Assembly (NCBI GenBank): GCA_001303665.1
Contig: LJUF01000245.1
Span: 1 to 8,762, forward strand
Reading direction: 5' to 3'
DNA: 8,762 bases
Origin: Phycisphaerae bacterium SM23_33
GTDB taxonomy: Bacteria > Planctomycetota > Phycisphaerae > SM23-33
The notes below the pieces were generated by a model, which was not told the origin of the DNA, ran no database searches, and saw nothing but the letters and a program-made list of their open reading frames with translations. Position numbers and translations under genes: made by a program. How positions within the stretch are numbered: the stretch's first letter is position 1; each line of letters starts with the position of its first letter. Below are positions 1 through 6,354 of this stretch, piece after piece.

Positions 1-2575
1 CCAGCGGGCTGGCCACGTCGTGGAGGGCGAACTCCTCCAGCCGCTGCTGATCCAGCTTCTGCAGTTGCCTGATGCACGCCAGCGGGGTGGGAGCGGCCGA
101 CGAGGTCAGCCGGACGGTCTGGCCGGAGTGCAGCTTGTATCCCATCGGCTGGCCGGCGTCGGCGGGGTTGTTCAGGATGGCCACGTTGGTGAAGAAGCTT
201 CCCAGCAGCACCTCGGCGCCGACCTGGGCCTCGGCCGGCAGGAAGACCATGGCCGTCGGCCCGTACTGGGTGAAGCCCCAGCGCTCCATGTCCGTGTGGG
301 ACTCCACGTCCTTGACGTCGGTGATCCTCAGGTGCGGGGCCACGCCGCCGTCCGCGTTCTGGTAGCCGTAGTTATGGTACCAGGAGCCAAAGACGTAGCT
401 GCCGGGGTTGTACCGCTGCGGGTCGATCAGGTCGAACAGCTCCAGCGTGCCGCACTCGAACACGCTTACCGGCACGTACACGCTGCTGCCGACCAGGTCC
501 ATGTCCGTGCACTGGAAGGCCTTGTTGCCGTCGCCGTGGACGCCGTAGTCGGTGGCGAAGCAGATCCTGCCGGCCTCGTCCAGGCTGTAGGCCACCACGT
601 CGTACTGGGTCTCGGGGTAGGCCGCGTACACGGTGTGGATGCGGAAGTGCGACTCATCCAGCAGCCACAGGTCCTGGAACATGAAGGCCTGCAGCTCGCG
701 GTGCTGGCCGCGGGTGGGGGCCATCGGCCAGTTCAGGTAATTCCGCAGCCGCCCGCCCTGCTGGGCCGTGAACCGCATGTCGGTGGGGTAGGCGTGGATG
801 AAGGTCTTCAGGGGCCTGCCCTTGCTGTCGGCCGGCAGGCGCTGGGCGAACCAGCCGATGGAGCGGTCCCATTGCAGCAGGCGCCCGTCGATCTGGGTGT
901 ATCCTGCCCAGCCCCGGCCGCGGCGGAGCGAGGGGCGGTTGTCTCGCATGAGCTTGCGGGGGTAGTCGAACAGGTGCCGCAGCACGCCCAGGGTCATCTC
1001 CAGTTGCGGGCGGAGCTGGTCGTCGTCGGCGGCGGGGTCCTCCACCCGGAAACGGTCCAGCGGCGTGTTGTGCGCGAGTCGAGCCAGCCGGGCCGTCTGA
1101 AAGGCGAAGGTGCTGATTCCCAGCGCCTGCCAGGCCTGCTCGGCGGTGCAGTAACGCGGGGCGTACAGGAACGCGCTGCGGTCCTTGCGGTCGGCCAGGT
1201 TGCCCTCGCCGGTCTCGCTCAGGGTGGAGCGCTCCCCGCCGTACATCTCGACCTGCTTGGGCGATAGCCCCATGCCGTCGAAGATCTGCTCGCGCCAGCC
1301 GCCGTCGGCGAACAGCCGCGTCCCCAGCCACTTGTACATTCCCCGGCTCTGAACGTCCCAGGGGGATTCGTTGATGAGGTTGATGGCCCGGCCCTGCGGG
1401 ACCAGGTCGACGGCCATGGCGAGCTTGAAGTAGACGCCGATGCGGTCGAATCGGCCGGCGTCGGGGGAGATGTACTGGCGCATCGGCCGCTGGGACTGCC
1501 AGTGCCCGGACACGAAGATGATCCGGACGTCGCAGTTGGGCTGGTTCTCGGTGAGGTAGCGGGTCAGCTCGATCAGCTCGGCGATGCCCCATACCTCGTC
1601 GCCGCCGTAGGCCAGGTCCGGCACGATGCAGCGGGCGTCGAAATGCCCGGCCAGGACGAAGCAGTAGCTGCGGTCCTTGCCGGGGATGGTCAGCTCCAGG
1701 CACTGGGCGGGGACGTTCTGGAAGTTCAGACGGCCGGCCAGCGTCACCCGCAGGGCGTCCGGCCGCTGGGCCAAGGCCGCGCGCAGCTCCAGGCCCCGGG
1801 CGCGGGACAGGTACAGCCGCGGGAAGTGCAGCGGCAGCGTGGCCAGGTATTTCTTGTCGGCCTGGAAGACGGTGGTGCGGGTGGGCTCGATGATCAAGGC
1901 CCCGGCCGCCCCCAGCGAAGCCGCCCGCAGCCAGGCGTCGTCGCTGTTGAAATCCAGAAGCACCACCGCGTCGGTGAGGTCCTTGCCGCGGAATTCCGCC
2001 CAGCTTCCCGAGCCCAGGTCCACCAGCCGGCGGGCAAGCTCGCAGTTGGGGCAGGAGGGGCCGGCGTTGCCCTGTTCCCGCAGCGGGCATTGCTGCGGTG
2101 GGTGAGTGGCGCAGGGCTGGATGCAGTTGGGGGCGAAGGCGTAGGCGGGCCAGCGCTGCGGTGCCGGGCCCAGGCCGTCGATCAGGACGTGGGTGTGCGG
2201 CTCGTCGGCGAGCGCCAGGTCGGCGGTGCGGACGCGGTCCAGGGCCACCGTCACGGGGGTGGAGAAGGTGGTGATCGGGCAATTCGGGGCGACCTCGGCC
2301 AGGGCGGCGCGGAGGTATTCCAGGGCCCGGTCGCAGCCCTGCTGGCCGGTCTGGCGCGGGCCCAGATCGGCCAGGGCCTGGGCGCGGCGGCGAATCTCCG
2401 GCAGCATCTTTTCCACGGCCTCGGGGATGCCGGCGTAGTAGGCCTGGCGTCGGGCGGTGCGCTCGGCCGGCTTTTCGCCTTCTTCGGCGCCGCGCCGCCG
2501 GCTGGCGGCCCGCGGTTGGCAGCCGGCGGCCAGCACAGCCGCCATTGCCACGAACGTCGCTAGCGCCCGAGTCAC
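1..2575 (-). CDS. Predicted lipoprotein with PA-like and degenerate M28 peptidase-like domains (C-terminus outside window)
   Basis: An uninterrupted reading frame of 858 codons starts at GTG 2575 and leaves the window at its 3' end. The GTG is chosen because it overlaps the upstream stop (GTGA) and gives a lipoprotein signal: Arg3, a hydrophobic stretch, then LAAGC with Cys19 as the lipidated residue. A charged linker (about 20-45) follows. Residues about 140-280 look like a PA domain (AVVLLDFNSDDAWLRAASLG) holding a Cys-rich insert (Cys151, 155, 163, 175, 178). Residues about 285-510 resemble a family M28 zinc aminopeptidase: HFDA (His311), GGDEVWGIAEL (Asp326), AVDLV (Asp390) and HNTPLD (His502) fit four of the five metal ligands. 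The Glu-Glu pair holding the general base is replaced by SGHWQS (356-361). The rest (about 570-858) looks beta-rich and I do not recognise it. It is probably an envelope-anchored binding protein or inactive peptidase. Export and fold are well supported; activity is doubtful. Confidence 0.88.
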   Translation of the reverse strand, partial: MTRALATFVAMAAVLAAGCQPRAASRRRGAEEGEKPAERTARRQAYYAGIPEAVEKMLPEIRRRAQALADLGPRQTGQQGCDRALEYLRAALAEVAPNCPITTFSTPVTVALDRVRTADLALADEPHTHVLIDGLGPAPQRWPAYAFAPNCIQPCATHPPQQCPLREQGNAGPSCPNCELARRLVDLGSGSWAEFRGKDLTDAVVLLDFNSDDAWLRAASLGAAGALIIEPTRTTVFQADKKYLATLPLHFPRLYLSRARGLELRAALAQRPDALRVTLAGRLNFQNVPAQCLELTIPGKDRSYCFVLAGHFDARCIVPDLAYGGDEVWGIAELIELTRYLTENQPNCDVRIIFVSGHWQSQRPMRQYISPDAGRFDRIGVYFKLAMAVDLVPQGRAINLINESPWDVQSRGMYKWLGTRLFADGGWREQIFDGMGLSPKQVEMYGGERSTLSETGEGNLADRKDRSAFLYAPRYCTAEQAWQALGISTFAFQTARLARLAHNTPLDRFRVEDPAADDDQLRPQLEMTLGVLRHLFDYPRKLMRDNRPSLRRGRGWAGYTQIDGRLLQWDRSIGWFAQRLPADSKGRPLKTFIHAYPTDMRFTAQQGGRLRNYLNWPMAPTRGQHRELQAFMFQDLWLLDESHFRIHTVYAAYPETQYDVVAYSLDEAGRICFATDYGVHGDGNKAFQCTDMDLVGSSVYVPVSVFECGTLELFDLIDPQRYNPGSYVFGSWYHNYGYQNADGGVAPHLRITDVKDVESHTDMERWGFTQYGPTAMVFLPAEAQVGAEVLLGSFFTNVAILNNPADAGQPMGYKLHSGQTVRLTSSAAPTPLACIRQLQKLDQQRLEEFALHDVASPL

Positions 2576-3249
2576 TTCATGCACCCCTGCAACAGGGCAA
2601 TGTGCCGGAAAAGGTAGACCATCATCCCGAAGATCATCCCGCACAGCAGCATGATGACGGCCGGGATGATCCTCTCGCGGAACGACTTCACGCCGACCCA
2701 GCGGAAGATCAGGGCCTTGGCCACCCACACCAGCAGGAAGCTGAACCACACCTGGTCGGCGCTGAAGGGCATGCCCTTGCCCTGGGTCCAGTACTCGGCG
2801 GCGATGACCACGCCGATGGGGCTGAAGGGGAAGCGCGGGTATTCGCGCCGCAGGTAGAACAGGACCCCGATAATGGCCACTCCGTAGAAGATGTGGAAGA
2901 TGTACTTGTAGGTGCCGTAGAAGGTGTCGGCCCCGTGCAGCTTGAAGACGGTGCTGGTGGAATAGATGCCGTAGGAGGCCGACCGCTCCGACCACTGCAT
3001 GAAGTCGGCCCAGGTGGTCAGCTGGCCCTCGAAGTTGTTCTCGAAGCCGTACCGGTACATCAGGTAGATGAACAGCGGCGGGGTGACCACGGCCACGAAG
3101 CCCATGGCCATCAGGATGCCCTTGGCGATCTCCCGGGCGTGGACGCGGAGCTCATGGCCGACCTTGAAGGCCTCCAGCAGCATGTTGTGCGGGCCCAGGC
3201 TCTTCATCTGCCCGTTGAAGCCCCCCTGCATCCAGTGGATGGCCCACTG
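2572..3249 (-). CDS. DUF6784-type C-terminal part of the frameshifted membrane protein
   Basis: This 225-residue stretch continues the membrane protein at 3204-4826 in a different minus-strand frame, from Gln (codon 3249-3247) to the TGA at 2572-2574. It has no convincing start of its own; the first in-frame ATG is at 3231 and no ribosome binding site precedes it. Hydrophobic segments lie near residues 43-65, 113-132, 166-183 and 192-216. The motifs LGPHNMLLEAFKVG, FPFSPIG, and VWFSFLLVWVAKALIFRWVG followed by a membrane helix fit the DUF6784 domain, which normally sits at the C-terminus of DUF6785 proteins in a single chain. Joined after one restored base, the protein would be about 751 residues, near or slightly above what I recall for the family. 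Its stop overlaps the GTG start of the downstream lipoprotein (GTGA, 2572-2575), implying translational coupling. Confidence 0.82.
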   Translation of the reverse strand, partial: QWAIHWMQGGFNGQMKSLGPHNMLLEAFKVGHELRVHAREIAKGILMAMGFVAVVTPPLFIYLMYRYGFENNFEGQLTTWADFMQWSERSASYGIYSTSTVFKLHGADTFYGTYKYIFHIFYGVAIIGVLFYLRREYPRFPFSPIGVVIAAEYWTQGKGMPFSADQVWFSFLLVWVAKALIFRWVGVKSFRERIIPAVIMLLCGMIFGMMVYLFRHIALLQGCMK

Positions 3250-4826
3250 CCGAAGTTGTTGTCGTAGGTCAGCGGCATGCCCTCGATCCGCAGGCGGAGC
3301 TGGCTGAACGAATAGATCAGCACCAGCAGCGTCAGCAGCCCCATCTCCAGGGCGTTGGAGGCGTACCAGCCCATGGCGAAGAAGGCCGCCAGCCCGCCCA
3401 GGAAGATCAGCAGGATGAGCTTGCGCGGCAGTTCGTCGTCGGAGCACGCGTCGGTGGGTCTGCCGCCCCATAGCGAGCGGACGTAGCCCCAGATCGTGCG
3501 GCGGTTGAAGAAGACCGACCAGAACAGCAGCCCCACGCCCCCGCCGAAGCGCAGGGCGTTTTTGACGAAGCCCGCCAGCAGGTTGGGGCCCACGGCGATC
3601 CCGAACGAGCGCATCAGCCCCGGCAGCAGGATGTCCAGCAGCACGTACGTCAAGGCCGTGGTCATCAGCACGTCCACCGGGAACAGCAGGAACATGGCCA
3701 GCACCACCGGGCCCCACCACAGCCGCAGTTGCGTGTTCGGCAGCAGGTTCAGCCCCGTCAGGTCCACCCCGCCGCGGATGCCCTCCAGGTTCTGCTCGCC
3801 GGCCCAGGGCGGGCAGCTCCAGCTTGACAGGGCCTCGCCCCTGGGGCTCATGAAGATCACCGACGGCAGGCAGATGCCCAGCCCGATGGCGAACAGGATC
3901 CACTGCCTGCGCGAGCGTCTGCCGCTCTCGGGGCCCTTGATGATCTCGATCGCCGGCTGGCTCCAGACCATCGGCAGCCGCTCGTGCTCGATGAAGCGCT
4001 TGCGGAACATCAGCAGCAGACCCATGAGCATGCCCTGCCAGGCCAGGCACATCCCCACCCAGAACAACATCGGCCGCCACCACAGCCGCCACGGGACCCT
4101 GCCGCCGTTGCCCCGGGCGAAGCCCTGCACCGCCTCCCGGGTGATCCGCTCGTCTTCGCTGACCTTTTCCTCCTCCGCCGCCGCAGTGGCCGGCTGCGTC
4201 GCCGGCTGTCCGCCGGCCGCAGCCGACTTCGGCTGCGAGGCCGCCGCGCTCGCCGGGCCGGTCGCCGGCTGCGTCGCCGGCCGGGGCGGCGGCTTGACCG
4301 ACGGGCCCCACCAGGGCAGGTCCCGCGCCCAGACGTACAACTGCGGCTCGGACTTGCGCTGGCTCTCGAACAGGTTGGCCGCACTGGACTCGATGACCGC
4401 CCGCACGCAGACGCACCAGGGGATGGCAATCACCACGCAGGCGTACACCACCGCCAGCTCGCCCTTCCTCAGCGGGCGGAAGTGAAGCCACACCGCCAGC
4501 CCCAGCAGCGGCACGATCACCAGCAGGCTCCGCAGCCAGCCCCGGGCGAACACGGGGTAGTCCTCGCGATTGCCCCCGTACACCATCATCGCCGCCGTCC
4601 CGATACAGATGACGACAACGGAAACCAGAAACAGCCGCGGGAACTGAAGCAGGAAGACCGTCAAAATCGCCCCGAAGCCGACCACCATCAGCAGGTGCTG
4701 CGTTCGCATACCCCCGGCCCCCACCATGAAGCAGCAGCCCAGCGTCCACAGCGTGACCATGCCAAGGGCCACGAGGGCGCTTCGCGGGGTGAGGGCTTTC
4801 TCATCGGCCTGCCGCTGGGATTTCAT
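3204..4826 (-). CDS. DUF6785-type polytopic membrane protein, N-terminal part (frameshifted gene)
   Basis: This open frame encodes 540 residues from ATG 4826, of which about the first 526 belong to the true protein. Hydrophobic segments lie near residues 17-37, 43-61, 65-84, 97-115, 122-142, 251-274, 308-326, 369-400, 410-440, 468-488 and 494-509. The motif FRKRFIEHERLPMVWSQPAI (274-293) and the segment RLRIEGMP (511-518) match my recollection of the DUF6785 family, where a conserved 'ERERL..P' stretch follows a membrane helix. Between about 177 and 220 there is a Pro/Ala/Gln-rich soluble insert with repeated ATQPAT. The last 14 residues of the frame (after NNF-Gly526) have poor third-position GC and no family character, because the frame is lost near 3249. 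The protein continues in another frame at 2572-3249. The family is uncharacterised. A transporter-like role is inferred from topology only. The upstream ribosome binding site is weak. Confidence 0.85.
   Translation of the reverse strand: MKSQRQADEKALTPRSALVALGMVTLWTLGCCFMVGAGGMRTQHLLMVVGFGAILTVFLLQFPRLFLVSVVVICIGTAAMMVYGGNREDYPVFARGWLRSLLVIVPLLGLAVWLHFRPLRKGELAVVYACVVIAIPWCVCVRAVIESSAANLFESQRKSEPQLYVWARDLPWWGPSVKPPPRPATQPATGPASAAASQPKSAAAGGQPATQPATAAAEEEKVSEDERITREAVQGFARGNGGRVPWRLWWRPMLFWVGMCLAWQGMLMGLLLMFRKRFIEHERLPMVWSQPAIEIIKGPESGRRSRRQWILFAIGLGICLPSVIFMSPRGEALSSWSCPPWAGEQNLEGIRGGVDLTGLNLLPNTQLRLWWGPVVLAMFLLFPVDVLMTTALTYVLLDILLPGLMRSFGIAVGPNLLAGFVKNALRFGGGVGLLFWSVFFNRRTIWGYVRSLWGGRPTDACSDDELPRKLILLIFLGGLAAFFAMGWYASNALEMGLLTLLVLIYSFSQLRLRIEGMPLTYDNNFGSGPSTGCRGASTGR
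3247..3252 (-). other. Frameshift junction in the DUF6785/DUF6784 gene
   Basis: Read on the minus strand, codons up to TTC GGC (3254-3249) use G or C at nearly every third position. Beyond this point the same frame turns to codons such as AGT, CCA, ACT and GGA. The frame starting at the C of 3249 instead reads CAG TGG GCC ATC CAC TGG, again rich in GC at third positions. Restoring one C (GGC CAG in place of GGCAG) joins the frames as Phe-Gly-Gln-Trp-Ala-Ile. There is no X-XXY-YYZ slippery heptamer, so programmed frameshifting is unlikely. A natural one-base deletion or an assembly error fits better. The nearby six-base G run at 3221-3226 is a less likely site, because the second frame already looks coding before it. 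Confidence 0.8.
4189..4281. repeat. Two copies of an 18-bp direct repeat in the ATQPAT linker
   Basis: The 18-base sequence GCCGGCTGCGTCGCCGGC occurs at 4189-4206 and again at 4264-4281, 75 bases apart. On the minus strand it encodes the core of the ATQPAT repeats in the Pro/Ala/Gln-rich soluble insert of the DUF6785-type protein. The spacing is a multiple of three, so gain or loss of a copy by slippage or recombination would keep the frame. Confidence 0.75.
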
Positions 4827-4946
4827 GCAACTTCACTTGCCAGGATGCACGGCCGCCGCCTGTCCGGGCGGATGGTGCGGGAGGGGCTGTCCGCCCGCAG
4901 GCGGCTGGAACCTCTGCCGGACCACGTCGCGCTGCCGCCCCGCGCC

Positions 4947-4976
4947 CGCGTCGGCGGCACGCCTTTTGCCGACGCG
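4947..4976. repeat. Inverted repeat, 9-bp arms
   Basis: The arms CGCGTCGGC (4947-4955) and GCCGACGCG (4968-4976) pair perfectly around a 12-base loop. The structure lies in the divergent intergenic region about 120 bases upstream of the membrane protein start. No T run follows on either strand, so it does not look like an intrinsic terminator. It could be an operator or leader structure. In DNA this GC-rich such repeats also arise by chance. Confidence 0.5.
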
Positions 4977-5146
4977 CGGGTCCCGGCAAAGGGACACGAC
5001 ACGCCGCGGACAGCAAAGTAGCCCTGCCGCCCGGCAAAGTCAAGCCCGCCGCCCGGCCCGCGCGGGGGGTTGGGCCGGTGCCATGCCGCCCCGAAATTCT
5101 CTTTGAGGAAACCCACGTCGCCGCCCGGCCTCGAGCGTCTAAGTGC

Positions 5147-5175
5147 CCGGGGCCGGGCGCGGGGGCCCGGCCCGG
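5147..5175 (+). promoter_or_regulatory. GC-rich hairpin directly upstream of the chorismatase-like gene's ribosome binding site
   Basis: GGGCCGGGC (5150-5158) pairs perfectly with GCCCGGCCC (5165-5173) across a 6-base loop. Two further G-C pairs form beyond a one-base bulge, giving 11 pairs, all G-C. The structure ends at 5175, and the likely Shine-Dalgarno GAGG begins at 5178, nine bases before ATG 5191. If transcribed, it would sit right against the ribosome binding site and could influence initiation or mRNA stability. A regulatory role is inference. Confidence 0.45.
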
Positions 5176-5190
5176 TTGAGGGTAGCAGCC

Positions 5191-6312
5191 ATGGACCAGA
5201 AGGTTGTGCGGATACATAAGCGTCTGTTGGAGTCTGACGCGGCCGGGGAGCTTCACATCACCGCGGTTCCCCCGGCGGCCCCGGCCGAGCAGCAGGCCCG
5301 GGCGATGTTCCCGGCCGTGGCCGAAGCCCTGCGTGCGGCCGGCGCGAGCATCTTTCAGGAGCGTGTCTTCGGCACCGCCGGCGCCCTGGAGGCGGCGGAG
5401 GCGATCCGGGCGGAGGCCTACGGTGACCTGGCCGACGCCGTCCGGCCGGCGCGGCTGCTGAGCGGTGAAGGGCGGCACGGGCCGCTTGCCGGCGTACAGG
5501 TACACGCCGTCTGCGGCCGCAGCCGCCTGCGCGTGTTGAGCGCGGACGGGTCCGCCTGGGGGCGGGTGCTGAAGCTGGACGGGCGCCGGCACGTGGCCCT
5601 GTCGGGGCTGTCGGCGGCTGGTGCGGGCGCGGGACCGGCCCAGGCCCGGGCGATGTTCGAGCTGGCCGACAGGCTGCTCGGCCAGGCCGGCGGCGGCATG
5701 CACTCGGTGGCGCGGACCTGGCTGTGGCTGGGGGACATCCTTTCCTGGTACGGCCAGTTCAACGGCGTCCGGAGCCGGTTCTTTGCCGAGCGTGGGCTCA
5801 TCGGCGCGACGAGGGGGCGGTTTCCGGCCAGCACGGGCATCGGGGTTCGTCCGGCCGGCGGCGCGGCGTGCGCCCTGGACGTGATGGCGGTCGTGGGGCC
5901 GGCCGATTCGATAAGGTGCTTCCAGGCGGCGGGAAGGCAGCGCTCGGCGTTTGCCTACGGTTCGGCCTTCTCCCGGGCCGCCCGGGCCGCCAGCCCCGGC
6001 GGGCAGACCGTGTTCGTTTCCGGCACCGCCGCCGTGGATGAGGCCGGGGCGACGCGCCACGCCGGCGATGCCCGCGCCCAGATCCAGATGACCCTGGCCA
6101 ACGTCCGCGCCGTCCTCACCCAGCAGGGCTGCCGCGACCAGGACGTCGTCCAGGCCATCGCCTACTGCAAGACGCCCGAGGTGGAGGCCATCTGGCGCGA
6201 CGGCCGGGCCGACCTGCCCTGGCCGTGCGTCACCGTCATCTCCGATGTGTGCCGGGACGAGCTGCTGTTTGAGCTGGAGGCCGCCGCCTGCCCGGGCGGG
6301 CGGCGGGTCTGA
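5191..6312 (+). CDS. Chorismatase-like protein (FkbO/Hyg5/XanB2 type) with RidA-fold C-terminal half
   Basis: The product has 373 residues, close to the roughly 340-350 of known chorismatases. The start is ATG 5191, nine bases after GAGG; an upstream in-frame start at 5143 lies before the hairpin and is less likely. These enzymes remove pyruvate from chorismate to give a dihydroxycyclohexadienoate or a hydroxybenzoate. The N-terminal half has ERVFGTAGALE (57-67). The middle has SWYGQFNGVRSRFF (185-198) and FPASTGIG (211-218). The C-terminal half has YGSAFSRA (256-263), FVSGTAAVDEAGATRHAGDA (275-294) and DVCRDELLFELEAAA (352-366). Glu361 aligns with RidA Glu120, which corresponds to the catalytic acid of chorismatases. 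The RidA arginine usually found before the last strand is absent (PWPCV, 343-347), which argues against simple imine deaminase activity. The gene is monocistronic, with no polyketide genes visible nearby. Which product it makes cannot be read from the sequence. Family assignment is fairly sure; activity is inferred. Confidence 0.85.
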   Translation: MDQKVVRIHKRLLESDAAGELHITAVPPAAPAEQQARAMFPAVAEALRAAGASIFQERVFGTAGALEAAEAIRAEAYGDLADAVRPARLLSGEGRHGPLAGVQVHAVCGRSRLRVLSADGSAWGRVLKLDGRRHVALSGLSAAGAGAGPAQARAMFELADRLLGQAGGGMHSVARTWLWLGDILSWYGQFNGVRSRFFAERGLIGATRGRFPASTGIGVRPAGGAACALDVMAVVGPADSIRCFQAAGRQRSAFAYGSAFSRAARAASPGGQTVFVSGTAAVDEAGATRHAGDARAQIQMTLANVRAVLTQQGCRDQDVVQAIAYCKTPEVEAIWRDGRADLPWPCVTVISDVCRDELLFELEAAACPGGRRV

Positions 6313-6354
6313 CCCGGGCCAGCGGCGCAATTCCCGCGCTGGGCCAATTGGCGG
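6313..6354. terminator. Possible bidirectional terminator between convergent genes
   Basis: The 42-base spacer between two converging genes holds a stem of CCAGCG (6319-6324) with CGCTGG (6337-6342). It extends by G-C pairs on both sides if single bases are bulged. A perfect 10-bp palindrome, GCCAATTGGC (6343-6352), follows at once. No clear T tract is present on either strand, so the call rests on position plus symmetry. Confidence 0.35.

Larger units (their letters stand above)
4827..5190. other. Gene-free divergent region between the membrane protein and the chorismatase-like gene
   Basis: This 364-base stretch separates two divergent genes and should carry the promoters of both. I see no convincing -35/-10 pair. 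It contains an imperfect hairpin at 4947-4976 and a stronger GC hairpin at 5147-5175. GCAAAG occurs three times on the plus strand (4986-4991, 5013-5018, 5034-5039), which may be chance. A minus-strand frame of 97 codons (4823-5116) ends in an ATGA overlap with the membrane protein start, but its product is rich in Arg, Pro, Ser and Gly with no recognisable motif, so I do not call it a gene. Confidence 0.6.

Noticed and set aside
20..1267. Long plus-strand open frame of 415 codons
   Set aside because: It lies antisense to the lipoprotein gene, whose frame has lipobox, PA and M28 motifs. The plus-strand product is Val/Gly/Ala/Gln-rich without motifs, a common shadow in GC-rich DNA.
654..2282. 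Long minus-strand open frame of 542 codons
   Set aside because: It overlaps the lipoprotein in another frame; the product is almost wholly Arg, Pro, Gly and Ala with no domain signs.
1502..2563. Plus-strand open frame of 353 codons
   Set aside because: Antisense shadow of the lipoprotein gene, with no recognisable fold and no ribosome binding site.
3221..3226. Six-base C run (G run on the coding strand) as the frameshift site
   Set aside because: The downstream frame already shows coding-like third positions from 3249 on, so the frame change lies before this run.
3984..5021. Plus-strand open frame of 345 codons spanning the membrane protein start
   Set aside because: The product is His/Arg/Pro/Gln-rich low complexity and lies antisense to a clear polytopic membrane protein.
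4823..5116. 97-codon minus-strand frame ending in an ATGA overlap with the membrane protein start
   Set aside because: The overlap suggests coupling, but the product has no motif, hydrophobic segment or homology I recognise, and it spans the inverted repeat. Kept as unproven.
4801..6330. Minus-strand open frame of 509 codons
   Set aside because: Antisense to the chorismatase-like gene, which has strong family motifs; the product is biased and featureless.
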